Shown: positions 1 through 8,355 of the stretch, piece by piece | Position numbering within the stretch: the stretch's first letter is position 1 | Layout of the letters: every line of letters begins with the position of its first letter | From: Tenericutes bacterium ADurb.BinA124 | Lineage (GTDB): Bacteria > Bacillota_I > Bacilli_A > ML615J-28 > CAG-698 | Assembly (NCBI GenBank): GCA_002068415.1 | Contig: MVZM01000011.1 | Span: 1 to 62,914 of the forward strand | Reading direction: 5' to 3' | Length of the DNA stretch: 62,914 nt | Translations under genes and position numbers: made by a program | The notes under the pieces: generated by a model | Told to the model about the DNA's origin: nothing | What the model saw: only the letters and a program-made list of their open reading frames with translations | The model's database searches: none

Positions 1-1
1 G

Positions 2-75
2 AGCAAATAATATTTAAGAACTCCACTCTAATAAGTATCTCATTTATTATTTACCCAATAAAACTTTACACTACC
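2..75. repeat. 74-bp terminal inverted repeat, left copy
   Basis: Bases 2-75 are the exact reverse complement of 62841-62914, with no mismatch over 74 bp. Identity stops at base 76 (t, against the complement of a t at 62840). Read outward from the window, both copies begin GGTAGTGTAAAG. The unit is AT-rich and encodes nothing obvious. It may be the edge of a multicopy repeat such as an insertion sequence at which the assembly stopped; that is inference. Confidence 0.9.
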
Positions 76-104
76 TCATTGATTTTGAAAAAAACAATTA
101 ATGC

Positions 105-133
105 TTATTATTGATGGAAAATCATGTTATAAT
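105..133 (+). promoter_or_regulatory. promoter of the PucR-type gene
   Basis: A -10 box TATAAT (128-133) lies 17 bp after a weak -35 box TTATTA (105-110). Transcription would start near 140. This places the ATG at 101 upstream of the transcript and favours the ATG at 149. Confidence 0.5.
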
Positions 134-148
134 AAAAACGGTGATTTT

Positions 149-790
149 ATGGAAAACGCAAAAATCTATGATTATCTCTTTCGAAAGCAAGCCTACCCCT
201 TTTCAAACCGGCCTTATTATTTTTTAGTCATTAAAATGGTTGACCCCAGCCAAGAACAAGAGGTGGTTAATTTTTTAGAAGAATTATGGCCTAAAACTTA
301 TTTTCTTAAGCTGAAACAAGAATTAATCGTTTTTTATTTTGAAGAATATGATTTTAAAAATGTGATGGTGTCGATGAGTGATGACTTTTCCTGGTCTTTC
401 AGTTGTTTTCAAAGCGGAAAGATGAACCCGGATTATCCGGAATACTTTCACATTCTCTTAGATACTTTACATCTTCAGTTCCAAAACCGAAGTTATTTTT
501 ATTTAGATATTGTCGATTTGATTATGCATTTGGTGAAAACAAATCGTTCTTTATTAAGGCCACTGGTGCCGATTATTCTTAACCGGGTGTATAAGGATTC
601 CCAGTATGAGCGCATAATTAAAGCGATGTTTGAACATGACTTAAATGTTACGAAAGCCGCCCAGAGTGTTTATATGCACCGCAATACGATGATTAATAAA
701 CTGGAGTTTATTAAAACGGAAACCGGCTTAAACATCCAACATTTTAAACCCGCCTTTTGTATGTATTGGCTTTTGGATGCTCAAAAATAA
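149..790 (+). CDS. PucR/CdaR-type helix-turn-helix regulator
   Basis: This 213-residue protein has a C-terminal PucR-type HTH (about residues 165-205, with NVTKAAQSVYMHRNTMINKL). The arrangement is that of PucR/CdaR C-terminal DNA-binding domains, where A..L.VHRNT.. is the hallmark. The N-terminal 150 residues match no domain I can name. The reading frame is open from an ATG at 101, but the -10 box at 128-133 makes 149 the likelier start; the ribosome site is weak (ggtg). It precedes a sugar-ABC ATPase gene, whose promoter carries a palindrome this regulator could bind. That link is inference. The effector is unknown. Confidence 0.75.
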   Translation: MENAKIYDYLFRKQAYPFSNRPYYFLVIKMVDPSQEQEVVNFLEELWPKTYFLKLKQELIVFYFEEYDFKNVMVSMSDDFSWSFSCFQSGKMNPDYPEYFHILLDTLHLQFQNRSYFYLDIVDLIMHLVKTNRSLLRPLVPIILNRVYKDSQYERIIKAMFEHDLNVTKAAQSVYMHRNTMINKLEFIKTETGLNIQHFKPAFCMYWLLDAQK

Positions 791-793
791 GTT

Positions 794-808
794 TGTGCAA
801 GTTGCACA
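794..808. promoter_or_regulatory. 15-bp perfect palindrome, candidate operator
   Basis: TGTGCAAGTTGCACA is a perfect 7-1-7 palindrome directly abutting the -35 box of the msmX-like promoter. The single-base centre rules out a hairpin terminator, so a dimeric DNA-binding protein is the natural reading. The binding protein is unknown; the adjacent PucR-type regulator is a candidate. Confidence 0.5.
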
Positions 809-837
809 TTGTTTTTAAGAAAGATTTTCTTTATAAT
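809..837 (+). promoter_or_regulatory. promoter of the sugar-ABC ATPase gene
   Basis: TTGTTT (809-814), a 17-bp spacer and TATAAT (832-837) form a good sigma-A-type promoter, followed by an AAAGGAG ribosome site before the ATG at 869. Confidence 0.7.
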
Positions 838-868
838 AATGCTAGCATTTAAATAAAGGAGATTATTT

Positions 869-1990
869 ATGGCAACTGTAACAATGAAAAACTTAAACAA
901 AGTTTATGATGGCAATGTCCATGCCGTAGCTGACTTTAACTTACACATTAAAGACAGAGAATTTATTGTGTTTGTTGGTCCTTCGGGATGTGGAAAAACA
1001 ACGACATTACGGATGGTCGCCGGTTTGGAAGATATTACTTCCGGTGAATTACGGATTGACGATGAAGTCGTTAACGATGTAGCTCCCAAAGATCGGAACA
1101 TCGCCATGGTTTTCCAAAGCTATGCTTTGTATCCGCATATGACGGTTTATGACAACATGGCTTTCGGTTTAAAATTGCGCAAATTCTCTCGTGATGAAAT
1201 CGATCGCCGGGTGCAAAATGCCGCTGAAATTTTAGGTTTGAAACCCTATTTGGATCGTCGTCCGAAAGCTTTGTCCGGTGGGCAAAGACAAAGGGTTGCT
1301 TTAGGTCGAGCGATTGTTCGTGACGCTAAAGTTTTCTTGATGGACGAACCCTTATCCAATCTTGATGCGAAATTGCGGGTGCAAATGCGGGCCGAAATTA
1401 TTAAATTGACGGAACGTTTGGGGATTACCACCATCTATGTTACTCACGACCAAATTGAAGCCATGACCATGGCAACCAGAATTGTTGTTATGAAAGACGG
1501 TTATATCCAACAAATCGGTTCTCCGAAAGAAATTTATGATTTCCCGAACAATATTTTCGTCGGTGGGTTTATTGGCACGCCGCCAATGAATTTCTTGGAA
1601 GGCAAAGTTTATGAAGACGGTTTCTTTGAAATGGGCGATCATAAACTTGGGGTATCGAGAATTAAAGTTCCGAAAGACAAATTCGAAATGTTGAAAGAAC
1701 AAAAATTGTTGGAAAAAACGATTATCCTCGGTATTCGTCCGGAAGATATTCACGATACACCGGAACAAATTGCTCATCACAAGGATTCGGTTGTGAAATT
1801 AAAAGTTGATGTTGCGGAATTACTTGGCGCCGAAACCTTAATCAATGGGGTTTTACACGGCCAAGGATTGGTTGCGAAAGTTAAAGCTCGCGTTGATATT
1901 CATATGGGTGACGATATCGAAATGGCCCTTGCCATGGACAAAAGCCATTTCTTTGATCCGGAAACAGAACAAAGAGTAAAGAAATACTAG
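869..1990 (+). CDS. msmX: ABC transporter ATP-binding protein, MsmX/UgpC type
   Basis: This is the ATPase subunit for carbohydrate (CUT1-type) ABC importers. In Bacillus, MsmX energises several sugar permeases encoded elsewhere. The 373 residues show Walker A GPSGCGKTT (about 38-46), Q-loop (MVFQSYALYPH), signature LSGGQRQRVALGRA, Walker B VFLMDEPLSNLD and the switch THDQ. A C-terminal OB/TOBE region (about 235-373) has the usual GIRPEDI. Length is typical of the family. No permease or binding-protein gene lies next to it, which fits a shared ATPase. A terminator follows the stop. Confidence 0.92.
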   Translation: MATVTMKNLNKVYDGNVHAVADFNLHIKDREFIVFVGPSGCGKTTTLRMVAGLEDITSGELRIDDEVVNDVAPKDRNIAMVFQSYALYPHMTVYDNMAFGLKLRKFSRDEIDRRVQNAAEILGLKPYLDRRPKALSGGQRQRVALGRAIVRDAKVFLMDEPLSNLDAKLRVQMRAEIIKLTERLGITTIYVTHDQIEAMTMATRIVVMKDGYIQQIGSPKEIYDFPNNIFVGGFIGTPPMNFLEGKVYEDGFFEMGDHKLGVSRIKVPKDKFEMLKEQKLLEKTIILGIRPEDIHDTPEQIAHHKDSVVKLKVDVAELLGAETLINGVLHGQGLVAKVKARVDIHMGDDIEMALAMDKSHFFDPETEQRVKKY

Positions 1991-1997
1991 ACGATCT

Positions 1998-2023
1998 AGC
2001 CACCTGTGAAAGGTGGCTTTTTT
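1998..2023 (+). terminator. intrinsic terminator after msmX
   Basis: AGCCACC (1998-2004), a 7-nt loop and GGTGGCT (2012-2018) run into a T tract. The 3' arm contains AGGTGG, which also sits about 8 nt before the ATG at 2024 and would serve as that gene's ribosome site. Confidence 0.8.
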
Positions 2024-2431
2024 ATGGAAGGTAGGACTTTATATTTAAAGGTAACAAAAGAAGTTGTTGAATACCGGACTGATCAAATCATCCACCACCA
2101 AGAAGGGGAAATGGCTTTGTTTTCTCAAGCTTGTTTGCGGGAGTTAACTACTTTTTGCGGTCGTATCCAAGCTGTTAAAAACTTGTTTGGTTTTAAATAT
2201 CATCCGCCGCTTTATATTAATGATCATTTACTGCTGTTTAAATTAAAAACGGCTCATGAACATTATTGGATTAATTATTATCAGATTTTTGAGATTGTGA
2301 ATAATAAAGGATTTACGAAACTGATTTTTAAAAATCAAAGTGTTTTAATCCTTGACTTTCCCTTTCATCTAAGCAAAAAAAGACTGGAAAAGGCGATGTT
2401 GATTGCCGATTATAAAAACGGTTTACATTAA
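2024..2431 (+). CDS. ComK-like competence transcription factor family protein
   Basis: This 135-residue protein resembles the core of ComK, the competence master regulator of Bacilli. Features in ComK order are HPPLYIN (ComK HKPPIMVD), a [FL]-rich strand followed by KTAHEHYWINYYQI (ComK T...WISHVHV), TKLIFKNQSVLILDFP (ComK TEVTFSNGKTMELPIS) and a final Arg/Lys-Ala helix. It lacks the long C-terminal tail of Bacillus ComK (about 190 residues). The frame is also open from a GTG at 2006, inside the terminator, so ATG 2024 is chosen. The family assignment rests on motif alignment by eye. Whether it acts in competence is unknown. Confidence 0.55.
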   Translation: MEGRTLYLKVTKEVVEYRTDQIIHHQEGEMALFSQACLRELTTFCGRIQAVKNLFGFKYHPPLYINDHLLLFKLKTAHEHYWINYYQIFEIVNNKGFTKLIFKNQSVLILDFPFHLSKKRLEKAMLIADYKNGLH

Positions 2432-2441
2432 AGTTTTCATC

Positions 2442-2478
2442 TATACAGAATCGTGATTTCGTGTTATAATAACACGAA
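2442..2478 (+). promoter_or_regulatory. pgk promoter with overlapping palindrome
   Basis: A TATAAT box (2465-2470) lies 17 bp after a weak -35, TATACA (2442-2447). The -10 box is embedded in a perfect palindrome at 2458-2478, with arms TTCGTGTTA and TAACACGAA around TAA. A repressor bound there would cover the -10 region, so this is a candidate operator for control of glycolytic genes. Confidence 0.55.
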
Positions 2479-2505
2479 TGAAAATTAAAAACAGGAGAAG
2501 AAAAG

Positions 2506-3717
2506 ATGAGTAAAAAAACGATTAAAGATGTTCAATTAACTGGGAAAACGGTTTTAATCCGGGTTGATTTTAATGTGCCGATGAAAAACGGCCAGATTAC
2601 CGACCAAAACCGCATTGTTCAAGCCCTCCCAACAATCAAGTATGTTTTAGAACAAAAAGCCAAAATTGTGCTCTTCTCACATCTTGGCCGTGTTGAAAAA
2701 GAAGAAGACAAATTAACTAATTCCTTAGCTCCGGTCGCGAAACGATTAAGCGAGTTATTAGCTAAACCCGTTTTATTCATTAATGAAACGAGAGGACCGA
2801 AATTGGAAGCCGCCGTTAAGAACATGAAAGTAGGCGACATCCTTATGTTTGAAAACACCCGTTTTGAAGATTTAAACGGGAAAGCGGAATCAAAAAACAA
2901 TTCGGAATTAGGAAAATATTGGGCTTCGCTCGGTGATGTTTTTGTGAATGACGCCTTTGGGACCGCTCATCGTGCCCATGCTTCCAATGTCGGCATTGCC
3001 AATAATAGCGATGAGGTTGTGGCGGGTTTCTTAATGGAAAAGGAAATTAAATTTATTGGGGATGCTGTTGACCATCCGGTTCGTCCCTTTGTGGCCATTT
3101 TAGGTGGTGCTAAAGTTAGCGATAAAATTTCCGTTATTGAAAACTTATTAACTAAAGCCGATAAAATCTTAATTTGTGGGGCGATGGCTTATACTTTCTT
3201 GAAAGCACAAGGTTTGGAAATCGGTCTATCAAAATGCGAAGATGATTATGTGGAATTTGCGAAATCGTTGTTGGAAAAAGGACGGGGAAAATTAATCTTG
3301 CCGGTTGATCATGCCGTCGCTTTAGAATTTTCCGACCAAGCCACTTTTGAAGTCGTCGATGTTGATAAGACTCCGGCTGACCGCATGGGCTTAGATATCG
3401 GACCAAAGACAATTGCTTTGTTTAAGAAAGAACTTCAAGGGGCTAAAACTGTTGTTTGGAACGGTCCCGCCGGCGTTTTTGAATTTGCTCAATTTGCCTA
3501 CGGAACAAAGAGTATCTGCCAATTGTTAGCGGAACTACCGAATGCAACCACCGTCATCGGTGGTGGCGACAGTGCTGCCGCCGCCATCAAATTTGGGTTT
3601 GAGAATCAATTCACCCATATCTCTACCGGTGGCGGTGCAAGCTTAGAATATTTAGAAGGAAAAGAATTACCGGGCGTAGCAGCCATCAATGATGTTTGCT
3701 GTTGTGGCCGTTGTTAA
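2506..3717 (+). CDS. pgk: phosphoglycerate kinase
   Basis: Converts 1,3-bisphosphoglycerate and ADP to 3-phosphoglycerate and ATP in cytosolic glycolysis. The 403 residues have the family's N-terminal [11 protein letters not shown], the substrate-binding region with FENTRF, the hinge ([13 protein letters not shown]) and the nucleotide-binding GGGDSAAA near residue 350. Length is normal. The extreme C-terminus ends in a cysteine cluster (CCCGRC) rather than the usual tail, a small oddity. An AGGAG site precedes the ATG. tpiA follows after 15 nt, so the two form one glycolytic operon under the palindrome-containing promoter. Confidence 0.97.
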   Translation: MSKKTIKDVQLTGKTVLIRVDFNVPMKNGQITDQNRIVQALPTIKYVLEQKAKIVLFSHLGRVEKEEDKLTNSLAPVAKRLSELLAKPVLFINETRGPKLEAAVKNMKVGDILMFENTRFEDLNGKAESKNNSELGKYWASLGDVFVNDAFGTAHRAHASNVGIANNSDEVVAGFLMEKEIKFIGDAVDHPVRPFVAILGGAKVSDKISVIENLLTKADKILICGAMAYTFLKAQGLEIGLSKCEDDYVEFAKSLLEKGRGKLILPVDHAVALEFSDQATFEVVDVDKTPADRMGLDIGPKTIALFKKELQGAKTVVWNGPAGVFEFAQFAYGTKSICQLLAELPNATTVIGGGDSAAAAIKFGFENQFTHISTGGGASLEYLEGKELPGVAAINDVCCCGRC

Positions 3718-3732
3718 TGATAAGGAGATAAA

Positions 3733-4500
3733 ATGAGAAAACCGATTATTGCTGGTAATTGGAAAATGTTTAAAGTCCGGGATGAAGCTTTGCAATTCAT
3801 CTATTCGGTTTCTGACCAAGCCCCCAGCCAAGAATTAGTGGACAGTGTCATCTGTGCCCAATTTACCGTTTTGCGCTGCTTAGCAAAAAGACAGGGCGAA
3901 AATATTCGCATTGGTGCTCAAAATATGCACTATTTGGATGAAGGAGCTTATACCGGTGAGGTATCAGCCTCGATGTTAAAAGCGATTGGCGTCAGCTATG
4001 TGATTATTGGCCACAGCGAACGCCGGGCCATGTTTAATGAAACAGATAAAACTGTTAACCTAAAACTTCACAAAGCTTTCCAACAAGAATTAACACCGAT
4101 TTTATGTATTGGGGAAAGCCTTGAACAACGCGAAAAAAACTTAACTAACCGCGTTTTAAATAGGCAATTAAAAGCTGATTTAGCCGGTTTAACAGGGGAA
4201 CAAGTCGCTAATTTAGTCATTGCTTATGAACCGATTTGGGCAATCGGGACCGGCAAAACCGCTACTAGTGAAGTTGCCAATGAAGCTTGCAAACATATTC
4301 GTAAACAAGTTGCCAAGATGTATTCGCCGGATGTTGCCAATAAATTACGGATTCAATATGGCGGGAGCGTCAAAGTAAACAATATCGAAGAATTGATGTC
4401 AATGCCTCATATTGATGGGGCCTTAATTGGCGGTGCCAGTTTAAAAGCGGAAGATTTCCTAACTTTTTTAAAGGTGGCCGTTAAAGCTAAAAGTGAATAA
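3733..4500 (+). CDS. tpiA: triosephosphate isomerase
   Basis: Interconverts dihydroxyacetone phosphate and glyceraldehyde 3-phosphate. The 255-residue TIM barrel shows the N-terminal NWKM with the catalytic Lys, IGHSERR with the catalytic His, AYEPIWAIGTGK with the catalytic Glu and loop 6, and the phosphate-binding YGGSV and GALIGGASL. It is immediately downstream of pgk with its own AAGGAG site, and a hairpin terminator follows. Confidence 0.97.
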   Translation: MRKPIIAGNWKMFKVRDEALQFIYSVSDQAPSQELVDSVICAQFTVLRCLAKRQGENIRIGAQNMHYLDEGAYTGEVSASMLKAIGVSYVIIGHSERRAMFNETDKTVNLKLHKAFQQELTPILCIGESLEQREKNLTNRVLNRQLKADLAGLTGEQVANLVIAYEPIWAIGTGKTATSEVANEACKHIRKQVAKMYSPDVANKLRIQYGGSVKVNNIEELMSMPHIDGALIGGASLKAEDFLTFLKVAVKAKSE

Positions 4501-4508
4501 TTATCCTA

Positions 4509-4537
4509 AAAGATACTGTGAAAATAGTATCTTTTTT
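4509..4537 (+). terminator. intrinsic terminator after tpiA
   Basis: AGATACT (4511-4517) and AGTATCT (4526-4532) form the stem. It is flanked by A's and followed by a T run. Confidence 0.8.
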
Positions 4538-4583
4538 ATCGATTAGGAATTAATCGCTTTTGGGGGTTAAAAAGCAAAAAATC

Positions 4584-4611
4584 TTGACTTAATCGGAAAA
4601 AGTGGTATAAT
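4584..4611 (+). promoter_or_regulatory. rpsD promoter
   Basis: TTGACT (4584-4589), a 16-bp spacer and TATAAT (4606-4611) give a strong housekeeping promoter. Confidence 0.8.
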
Positions 4612-4617
4612 ATCAAA

Positions 4618-4779
4618 AGTGCAATCAGCACAGTGCAGTAATAGCAGCACTTGGAGTAATGAAAATCATTAGATAACACCTAAAGAGGGGTAAGTAATCA
4701 GCTGCTGTGATGAAAACCATCGTTCATCTAAACTTTCATTGATTTCAGGTCCTATACTAATCATATAAGGAGGAAAAAG
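4618..4779 (+). promoter_or_regulatory. rpsD 5' leader, candidate S4 autoregulatory RNA
   Basis: About 160 nt of non-coding transcript separate the promoter from rpsD. The stretch is more G-rich and structured than ordinary spacers here. It contains local pairings such as GTGCAATCAGCAC and repeated CAT/ATG half-sites around GATGAAAACCATC, and ends in AAGGAGG. In Bacilli, S4 represses its own gene through such a leader. Position and size fit; a covariance-model match was not tested. Confidence 0.5.
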
Positions 4780-5379
4780 ATGGCACGTTACACTGGTCCA
4801 AGCTGGAAGATTTCCCGTCGTTTGAAATATTCGACATTGGAAACCGGCAAAGAATTATTAAAGCGTCCGTTTGCTCCCGGGCAACATGGACAACGCCGTA
4901 GTAAGTTATCAGAATACGGTATTCAATTACAAGAAAAGCAAAGAGTTCGTTTTACTTATGGATTAAACGAAAGACAATTTAGAAAATTGTTTAATCTTGC
5001 TGGCAAAATGAAGGGAAAACATGGTGACAATTTCTTGATTCTATTGGAGTCACGCTTGGATAACTTGGTTTACCGTTTAGGTTTAGCAACTTCCCGAGCG
5101 CAAGCTCGCCAATTAGTTAACCACGGACATATTGTTGTGGATGGCAAAAAAGTTGACATTCCTTCCTACCTTTGCAAACCCGGCCAAAAAATTGGCGTTA
5201 AGGAACAAGCTAGGAAGTTCGTAATTATTGCGGAAGCTTTAGGCGCAATGGTTGCGAGAAAAGAATTTGTGACTTTTGATGAAGCAAGCATGACCGGCGA
5301 ATATGTTCGCTACCCGGAACGAAATGAAATTTTACCGGACATTAAGGAAAATCTCATCGTTGAGTTCTACAATCGCTAA
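4780..5379 (+). CDS. rpsD: 30S ribosomal protein S4
   Basis: Primary 16S rRNA-binding protein that nucleates 30S assembly. The 199 residues begin [15 protein letters not shown] and contain the S4 RNA-binding domain (about 92-155: [29 protein letters not shown]). There is no N-terminal zinc-binding Cys motif, so this is the C-minus paralogue type. It is a single-gene transcript: strong promoter, long leader and a terminator shared with the convergent neighbour. Confidence 0.98.
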   Translation: MARYTGPSWKISRRLKYSTLETGKELLKRPFAPGQHGQRRSKLSEYGIQLQEKQRVRFTYGLNERQFRKLFNLAGKMKGKHGDNFLILLESRLDNLVYRLGLATSRAQARQLVNHGHIVVDGKKVDIPSYLCKPGQKIGVKEQARKFVIIAEALGAMVARKEFVTFDEASMTGEYVRYPERNEILPDIKENLIVEFYNR

Positions 5380-5383
5380 TAAA

Positions 5384-5411
5384 AAGATCCGTGAAAATCA
5401 CGGATTTTTTT
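5384..5411. terminator. bidirectional terminator between rpsD and the fRMsr gene
   Basis: ATCCGTG (5387-5393) and CACGGAT (5399-5405) form a stem with an A run on the left and a T run on the right, so it works for the convergent genes on both strands. Confidence 0.8.
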
Positions 5412-5871
5412 AATGGAGTTTCGCAAGATGATGAGCGATAATTCGACAGGCTTGTTCAAAGAATAAAACATCGGCTTTGGTAAAACGCTTTAACTTCGGG
5501 CTGTCAATGTCTAGGACCCCAAACAAAGTGTTGTTTACTATTATCGGGATGACCAATTCGGATTTCGTTAGAGGATCACAGGCAATATATCCCGGGAACA
5601 AGGAAGTATCGGGAACGATGACGGTTTCCTTTTTGAAGGCCGCCACCCCACAAACACCTTGACCTAGGGGAATAAAATTACAGGCAGGTTTCCCTTGAAA
5701 AGGACCAAGGTAAAGATGATTATTTTGAAAAAGGTAAAAACCTAACCAATTGACATCGGTGCTGTTTTCATTTAGCCAAGCGGAAGCATTGGCAAGAATG
5801 GAAATTGCCGATTGGTCGTCAAGTAATAAATGATTGAGGTTTTCTAAAAGATTGGTAGTAGTCGGTTTCAT
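5410..5871 (-). CDS. msrC: free methionine-(R)-sulfoxide reductase, GAF domain
   Basis: Reduces free Met-R-sulfoxide, part of cytosolic oxidative repair. The 153-residue protein is a single GAF domain with NWLGFYLF, LGPFQGKPAC (Cys64), LGQGVCG (Cys74) and FPGYIACD (Cys98). These three Cys positions match the redox-active set of the fRMsr family (YtsP in Bacillus). Its place between rpsD and the nifZ/thiI pair copies the Bacillus order. MsrA is encoded separately at 13564. Confidence 0.88.
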   Translation of the reverse strand: MKPTTTNLLENLNHLLLDDQSAISILANASAWLNENSTDVNWLGFYLFQNNHLYLGPFQGKPACNFIPLGQGVCGVAAFKKETVIVPDTSLFPGYIACDPLTKSELVIPIIVNNTLFGVLDIDSPKLKRFTKADVLFFEQACRIIAHHLAKLH

Positions 5872-5941
5872 AGGAATGCTCCTTCTAATAATGATATTTT
5901 ACCAAAAGTACAAGTAAAACACCATATCTTCATAATATTAT

Positions 5942-5970
5942 TTTCCAAAAGCTCATAAATAAGGTATAAT
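5942..5970 (+). promoter_or_regulatory. promoter of the cysteine desulfurase-thiI operon
   Basis: TATAAT (5965-5970) lies 17 bp after a moderate -35, TTTCCA (5942-5947). AAGGAGGGG precedes the ATG at 6005. Confidence 0.5.
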
Positions 5971-6004
5971 AACCCTAGGTAGCAAGAAAGCCAAGGAGGG
6001 GCAA

Positions 6005-7135
6005 ATGATTTATTTTGATTATGGGGCGACGACTCCCATTGATGATGAAGTTTTAAATAGCTATATAAAAACCCAAAAACAGTTTTTTGCAAACACTTCT
6101 TCCATGCACAAATTAGGGCAAATCACTAAGCAAGTGCTTGAACAGGCCACGAAAGAAACGCTTGATGTTTTGGGATTAAGCAATCATCATTTAGTTTATA
6201 CCAGCAATGCGACGGAAGCGAATAATTTAGCGATTTATGGTATTGCTCATCGCTACTTGTTAAGTGAAGGCCTTAAGTGGCGATTAATAACAACGAAAAT
6301 GGAACACCCGTCCGTTTATGAAGTGTTTAAAGCTCTCGAACAAGAAGGCTATGATGTCATCTATTTAGATGTTAGTGCGGAAGGAACAATTGATTTAGAA
6401 CAATTCCGGCAAGCGCTAAACAAACAAACGGTGTTAGTGTCGATTATGTGGGTTAACAATATTGTTGGTTCCATACAACCGATTAAGGAAGTTCTTAACT
6501 TATTAGAACAATATCCGAAAGCCACATTTCACATGGATGCGGTTCAAGGTTTATGCAAAGTTCAAGCCGATTTTGATTTCAATAAAGTCGATTTATTCAC
6601 GATGAGCACCCATAAAATCTATGGTCCTAAAGGGGTTGGGTTTTTAGCCTATCGTTCCCCCATCCGTTTAACTAAACGCTTATATGGCTCACAAGCACAA
6701 GACGGTATTAAGCCGGGGACGCTTGATTTGGCCTTGGCGGTTGCCACTTGTAAAGCCTTAAAAATCTATTACCCAAAAACCAAGGAACATTATCAGCAAG
6801 TCCAAGCGCTTAATAATTATTTACGAAGCGGCTTAGCAAATTTACCGATGATTCATATCAATAGCCCGAAAACGGCTGTTCCCTACATTCTAAGTATTGC
6901 CCTTCCTTCGGTAAATGCGGAAACCCTTCTTCATGCTTTAGAAGCCCTAGATATTTATGTTTCTGCCGGTTCGGCTTGTCATTCGAAGGAAAGAAAGCCG
7001 GAAAGAACGGTGATGGCGATGACGAATTCTTTAGAGCTTGCGACATCCACCATCCGCATCAGTTTATCGCATTTAAGCACGAAAAACGAAATCGATCAAT
7101 TATTGCTAGCATTAAAGGATATTTGTCATGTATGA
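6005..7135 (+). CDS. nifZ: cysteine desulfurase, NifS/IscS-like (NifZ type)
   Basis: A PLP enzyme that takes sulfur from cysteine as a protein persulfide. The start YFDYGATTPIDDEV, the PLP-lysine motif STHKIYGPKGVGF (near residue 200) and the active-site loop SAGSACHSKE with the catalytic Cys (near 325) are all present. At 376 residues it is full length. It overlaps thiI by 8 nt, the pairing known from Bacillus in which this desulfurase donates sulfur to ThiI for 4-thiouridine in tRNA. That role is inferred from context. Confidence 0.92.
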   Translation: MIYFDYGATTPIDDEVLNSYIKTQKQFFANTSSMHKLGQITKQVLEQATKETLDVLGLSNHHLVYTSNATEANNLAIYGIAHRYLLSEGLKWRLITTKMEHPSVYEVFKALEQEGYDVIYLDVSAEGTIDLEQFRQALNKQTVLVSIMWVNNIVGSIQPIKEVLNLLEQYPKATFHMDAVQGLCKVQADFDFNKVDLFTMSTHKIYGPKGVGFLAYRSPIRLTKRLYGSQAQDGIKPGTLDLALAVATCKALKIYYPKTKEHYQQVQALNNYLRSGLANLPMIHINSPKTAVPYILSIALPSVNAETLLHALEALDIYVSAGSACHSKERKPERTVMAMTNSLELATSTIRISLSHLSTKNEIDQLLLALKDICHV

Positions 7136-8345
7136 TCATATTTTAGTTCGCTATGGCGAGATGACTTTAAAAAAGAAAAACTATAAAGATTTTCTAAATA
7201 AAATCAATCAAAACATTTATCGCCGTTGTTTGGACTTTCCGAAGTTAAAATTCTTCCACTCCAATTTCCGCTTTTACATTGAATTAAACGGTGAAGACCA
7301 AGAGCAGGTAATTAAAGCCCTAAACACCGTTGTGGGGCTTAACTCCTATAGTTTATGTAAAAAGGTGGCTCCGGATTATGAAGCGATTGCACAAGCCGGG
7401 ATTGAAATGCTCCAAAGTAAAACAGAGGCAGCAAGTTTTAAAGTGGAATCCAAGCGCGGGGATAAAAGTTTTCCCGATAATTCTTTGGTGATTTCAAGGG
7501 AGGTTGCGAAAAGAGTCCTGCCCCAGGTTGCGCATTTAAAAGTTGATGTTCATCATCCCGATGTCGTCTTGTTTGTTGATTTACGGCATGAAGGCACCTT
7601 TGTGTTTGTGGACACTGTCCCGGGGCTGGGAGGTTTTCCTGGCGGGATTGCCGGAAGCGGGCTTTTAATGCTTTCCGGCGGGATTGACAGTCCGGTGGCG
7701 GGGTTTTTATCGCTTCGTAAAGGCATTAATATGGATGCCCTTCATTTTGCGTCGCCACCTTATACCAGTGATCAAGCACTACAAAAAGTCATCGATTTAG
7801 CCGAACAATTAGCCAAATTTACTGACAATGAAAAGATTAAATTATTTGTTTGTCCGTTTACGGCCATTCAAGAAGCGATTCGTAGCTATGCCTCACCTGA
7901 TTATTTAGTAACGATTATGCGGCGGCAAATGTATCGGATTGCGGAAAAAATCTGTCAAAAACATCAAATTGATGTTATTATTAATGGCGAAAGTGTTGGT
8001 CAAGTGGCTTCCCAAACCCTTGAAAATATGGTGGTGGTTAATGAAGTCACGAACATTCCGATTCTAAGACCGCTTGTGACTTATGATAAGGAAGAAATCA
8101 TTACTTTAGCGAAAAAAATTGCGACCTTCGAAATTTCCATTCGCCCCTATGAAGATTGCTGCACCGTTTTTATTCCCAAACATCCGGTTATCCGCCCGAA
8201 AATAGACGCTGTAAAAGAAGAAGAAGCTCGCTGTCATTTAGATCAATTAGTTAATGATGCTGTTGAGCAAACCACGATTATTGAACTAAGCACTTTTAAA
8301 AAATATTCTGTTTTCCAAAGTCATTCCCCCAAGTTTGAGATTTAA
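7128..8345 (+). CDS. thiI: tRNA 4-thiouridine synthetase ThiI
   Basis: Adenylates and thiolates U8 of tRNA using sulfur from the upstream desulfurase; in some bacteria it also feeds thiazole synthesis. The 405 residues comprise an N-terminal ferredoxin-like region, THUMP (about 60-165) and a PP-loop ATPase domain with SGGIDSPV at 183-190. It lacks the C-terminal rhodanese domain of the E. coli enzyme, as is usual in Firmicutes. The conserved tail region YEDCCTVFIPKHP is present. It is translationally coupled to the preceding gene. Confidence 0.94.
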   Translation: MYDHILVRYGEMTLKKKNYKDFLNKINQNIYRRCLDFPKLKFFHSNFRFYIELNGEDQEQVIKALNTVVGLNSYSLCKKVAPDYEAIAQAGIEMLQSKTEAASFKVESKRGDKSFPDNSLVISREVAKRVLPQVAHLKVDVHHPDVVLFVDLRHEGTFVFVDTVPGLGGFPGGIAGSGLLMLSGGIDSPVAGFLSLRKGINMDALHFASPPYTSDQALQKVIDLAEQLAKFTDNEKIKLFVCPFTAIQEAIRSYASPDYLVTIMRRQMYRIAEKICQKHQIDVIINGESVGQVASQTLENMVVVNEVTNIPILRPLVTYDKEEIITLAKKIATFEISIRPYEDCCTVFIPKHPVIRPKIDAVKEEEARCHLDQLVNDAVEQTTIIELSTFKKYSVFQSHSPKFEI

Positions 8346-8355
8346 GGAGTTTCAT

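Noticed and set aside
101..148. ATG at 101 as start of the PucR-type gene
   Set aside because: It lies upstream of the -10 box at 128-133, so it would not be on the transcript.
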